From: Bacillota bacterium
Lineage (GTDB): Bacteria > Bacillota > Bacilli > Calditerricolales > Calditerricolaceae
Length of the DNA: 17,135 nucleotides
NCBI GenBank assembly: GCA_017577925.1
Contig: PKQU01000016.1
Location: 1-17,135, forward strand
Direction of reading: 5' to 3'
The notes under the pieces were generated by a model. It saw only the letters and a list, made by a program, of their open reading frames with translations. It made no database searches and was not told the origin of the DNA. The translations under genes and the position numbers were made by a program. Shown here in pieces: positions 15,096 through 17,135 of the stretch. The first letter of the stretch is position 1. Every line of letters starts with the position of its first letter.

Positions 15096-16478
15096 ATGGA
15101 TGTCATGCGAACGAACCGGCGAGTTCTCACCGCCCGCGAAGCGGCGCTGGACGCCCTTGTGGCTGTGGAAGCCCAGGGGGCCTACAGCAATCTGGCCCTT
15201 CACCGCGTGCTTCCGCGGACATCTCCGCGCGACAAGGCGCTGGTCACCGAGCTGGTGTACGGCACGCTCAAGCGGCAAAACACCCTGGACTGGTTCCTCG
15301 CCCGGCTGCTCACGCGGCCGCTGGCCGAACTGGCCCTGTGGGTGAAGGTCCTGCTGCGCCTCAGCTTGTATCAGCTGTACTACCTGACCCGCGTCCCCAG
15401 CCATGCGGTGGTGTACGAGGCGGTGGAGATCGCCAAGCGGCGCGGGCACAAGGGGATTGCCGCCCTGGTCAACGGCGTGCTGCGCCGCGCGGTGCGTGAA
15501 GGAAAGCAGCCGCTTGTTTCACCGGATTTGCCCGAGCTGGCGCGAAAAGCCCTCGAACTGTCTCACCCGGAGGCGCTGATTGCCCGCTGGGAGGACGTGT
15601 ACGGGCCGGAGGAAACCCGGGCCATGTGCGAGGCGAACAATAAACCGGCGCCGGTGGCCGTCCGTGTCAATCCCTTGAAGGGCTCGCGTGAGGAGGTGGC
15701 TGCACATCTGGCTGCTGAGGGCTGGGCATCGGTTCCGTCGCCCCTCTCGCCGGACGGCTTGCGCATCACCGGTGGACCGGACAACATTGTCCGCTCCGTG
15801 AGCTACCGCGCGGGGTATGTGACGGTGCAGGACGAGAGCTCGATGCTGGCGGCCCGCCTCCTTGACCCCTTGCCGGGGACGCGCGTCCTCGACCTGTGCG
15901 CCGCGCCCGGTGGGAAGGCGACGCACCTGGCCGAGCGCATGGGCAACCGGGGCGAAGTGGTGGCCGTCGATGACCACGCCCACAAGATCCCGCTCATCGC
16001 CGAGAACGCGGCGCGTCTGGGGCTGACCATCGTGCGTCCGGTGTGCGCCGACGGACGCGAAGCGGGAGAGCGCTGGCCCGAGGCCTTCGACGCCGTGCTG
16101 CTCGACGCCCCGTGCAGCGGCTATGGCGTCATCCGCCGTCGTCCCGAAATCAAGTGGCGCAAGACGGACGTCGATGTCGAGGCCCTCGTGCCCCTCCAGC
16201 GCGAGCTGCTGGAAGCCGCCGCACGGGCGCTCAAGCCGGGCGGCGTCCTCGTCTACAGCACATGTACCGTTGAGCCGCGCGAAAACGGCGAGCAGATCCG
16301 CGCGTTCCTCGCCGACCACCCCGAGATGGAACCGGATCCTTCGGGGGTGGCCGCGCGCCTGGCCGCCGTGGCTGACCGGGTTGACCCCGAGACCGGCAGC
16401 GTGCAACTCCTGCCCCACCATTTCGGCAGCGACGGATTCTTTTTGGCCCGCTTGCGAAAACGAGGTGAACGGCGTTGA
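15096..16478 (+). CDS. rsmB: 16S rRNA m5C967 methyltransferase RsmB
   Basis: S-adenosylmethionine-dependent methyltransferase for C967 of 16S rRNA, acting on free rRNA before subunit assembly. The 460-residue protein has an N-terminal NusB-like RNA-binding domain (about 10-140; AREAALDALVAVEAQGAYSN) and a C-terminal catalytic domain. The cofactor loop is VLDLCAAPGGKATHLAE. Motif IV is DAPCSGYG with Cys340, and motif VI is STCTVEPRENGEQ with Cys390, the nucleophile in this family. The start is uncertain: ATG 15096 is 2 bases after AAGGGA (15088-15093), and ATG 15105 is 11 bases after it; the difference is three residues. The stop overlaps the rlmN start. Confidence 0.95.
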   Translation: MDVMRTNRRVLTAREAALDALVAVEAQGAYSNLALHRVLPRTSPRDKALVTELVYGTLKRQNTLDWFLARLLTRPLAELALWVKVLLRLSLYQLYYLTRVPSHAVVYEAVEIAKRRGHKGIAALVNGVLRRAVREGKQPLVSPDLPELARKALELSHPEALIARWEDVYGPEETRAMCEANNKPAPVAVRVNPLKGSREEVAAHLAAEGWASVPSPLSPDGLRITGGPDNIVRSVSYRAGYVTVQDESSMLAARLLDPLPGTRVLDLCAAPGGKATHLAERMGNRGEVVAVDDHAHKIPLIAENAARLGLTIVRPVCADGREAGERWPEAFDAVLLDAPCSGYGVIRRRPEIKWRKTDVDVEALVPLQRELLEAAARALKPGGVLVYSTCTVEPRENGEQIRAFLADHPEMEPDPSGVAARLAAVADRVDPETGSVQLLPHHFGSDGFFLARLRKRGERR

Positions 16479-17135
16479 ACCCCCTGATGTACGACTTTCC
16501 GTATGATGCGTTGCGCCAGCGCTTGGTGGACATGGGCGAACCGGCTTTCCGCGCCACGCAGCTCTACCAGTGGCTCTATGGCCACCGTGTCACGTCCTTC
16601 GAGGCCATGACCAATTTGCCGAAGGCGCTGCGCAGGAAACTGGCCGAGGCCTTCGATCTGGCAGCGTTGCGCGAAGTGACGCGCCAGGTGTCGAAGGACG
16701 GGACGGTGAAGTTCCTCTTCGGCCTGCGTGACGGAAACGCCATCGAGACGGTGATCATGCGCCACCGCTACGGCAACAGCGTGTGCGTGACAACGCAGGT
16801 AGGATGCCGTATTGGCTGTACGTTCTGCGCGTCAACCATCGGGGGGAAGGTGCGCGATCTCACGGCGGGGGAAATTGTGGCCCAGGTGGTGGAGGCGCAG
16901 CGTTTTCTCGACCGTGAAGGGGAGCGGGCCAGCCACGTCGTCGTGATGGGCATCGGCGAGCCCTTCGAAAACTACGAGGCGCTCATGGCCTTTTTGTCCA
17001 TCATCAATCACGACAAGGGGTTGAACATCGGCCAGCGGCACATCACCGTGTCGACGAGCGGAATCGTGCCCCGCATCTACGATTTCGCCGACGCCAAGCT
17101 GCAGGTCAAGCTGGCCGTTTCCCTGCACGCGCCGA
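16475..17135 (+). CDS. rlmN: 23S rRNA/tRNA m2A methyltransferase RlmN, 3' end cut by the window
   Basis: Radical-SAM enzyme that methylates C2 of A2503 in 23S rRNA and A37 in some tRNAs. 220 codons are visible and the frame runs off the right edge, so the last third is missing. The iron-sulphur motif is VGCRIGCTFCAS with Cys111, Cys115 and Cys118. Further family sequence is VVVMGIGEPFENY, GLNIGQRHITVSTSGIVP and LAVSLHAP. GEPF in place of GEPL is, as I recall, common in Bacilli. The TTG start at 16475 overlaps the rsmB stop (TTGA) and has GAGGTGA (16462-16468) at about 6 bases; ATG 16487, four codons on, is an alternative. The two Cys of the methyl-transfer mechanism further on cannot be checked fully. 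Confidence 0.95.
   Translation, partial: MNPLMYDFPYDALRQRLVDMGEPAFRATQLYQWLYGHRVTSFEAMTNLPKALRRKLAEAFDLAALREVTRQVSKDGTVKFLFGLRDGNAIETVIMRHRYGNSVCVTTQVGCRIGCTFCASTIGGKVRDLTAGEIVAQVVEAQRFLDREGERASHVVVMGIGEPFENYEALMAFLSIINHDKGLNIGQRHITVSTSGIVPRIYDFADAKLQVKLAVSLHAP

Overview
The window is a 17.1 kb piece of a GC-rich bacterial chromosome, most likely from a member of the Bacillota (Bacilli), possibly a thermophile. From 7801 to the right edge the gene order is yicC-remA-gmk-rpoZ-coaBC-priA-def-fmt-rsmB-rlmN, which is the order I know from Bacillus subtilis (yloC-remA-gmk-rpoZ-coaBC-priA-def-fmt-rsmB-rlmN). A RemA protein and an RqcH/FbpA-type NFACT protein nearby fit the same group. Third codon positions are mostly G or C, and GTG/TTG starts are common, as expected for a high-GC Firmicute. 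A Calditerricola-like genus is a guess only.

Left part (1-4457): two transport/regulator pairs, all on the + strand. The first is an ABC-2 type permease followed after 15 bases by a TetR regulator; its ATPase partner probably lies just outside the window. The second is a MarR regulator with its own terminator, followed by a 14-helix drug:H+ antiporter of the DHA2 family. The antiporter has its own promoter and an AT-rich dyad just downstream of it that is a good operator candidate.

Middle (4454-7698): rqcH (NFACT protein of ribosome quality control) is the only - strand gene. It converges on the antiporter gene, and the two stop codons share the four bases TTAA. Facing away from rqcH are a small YdcZ-type DMT membrane protein and dapF (diaminopimelate epimerase). 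dapF has a promoter whose -35 and -10 hexamers are both perfect consensus.

Right part (7801-17135): a compact housekeeping run with a promoter in front of yicC. It covers RNA turnover (yicC), a DNA-binding matrix/osmoprotection regulator (remA), GMP phosphorylation (gmk), the RNA polymerase omega subunit (rpoZ), coenzyme A synthesis (coaBC), replication restart (priA), N-terminal formyl handling (fmt adds the formyl to initiator tRNA, def removes it from nascent protein) and rRNA methylation (rsmB, rlmN). The genes are tightly spaced or overlap (coaBC/priA ATGA, rsmB/rlmN TTGA). The exception is a strong intrinsic terminator whose stem begins in the rpoZ stop codon, with coaBC starting only 19 bases after its T-run.

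I saw no tRNA or rRNA gene, insertion sequence, CRISPR array or phage gene, and no clearly undescribed system. The most worthwhile leads are regulatory: the antiporter operator, the intra-operon terminator after rpoZ, a possible chain of tiny upstream ORFs before the MarR gene, and the convergent rqcH/antiporter overlap.
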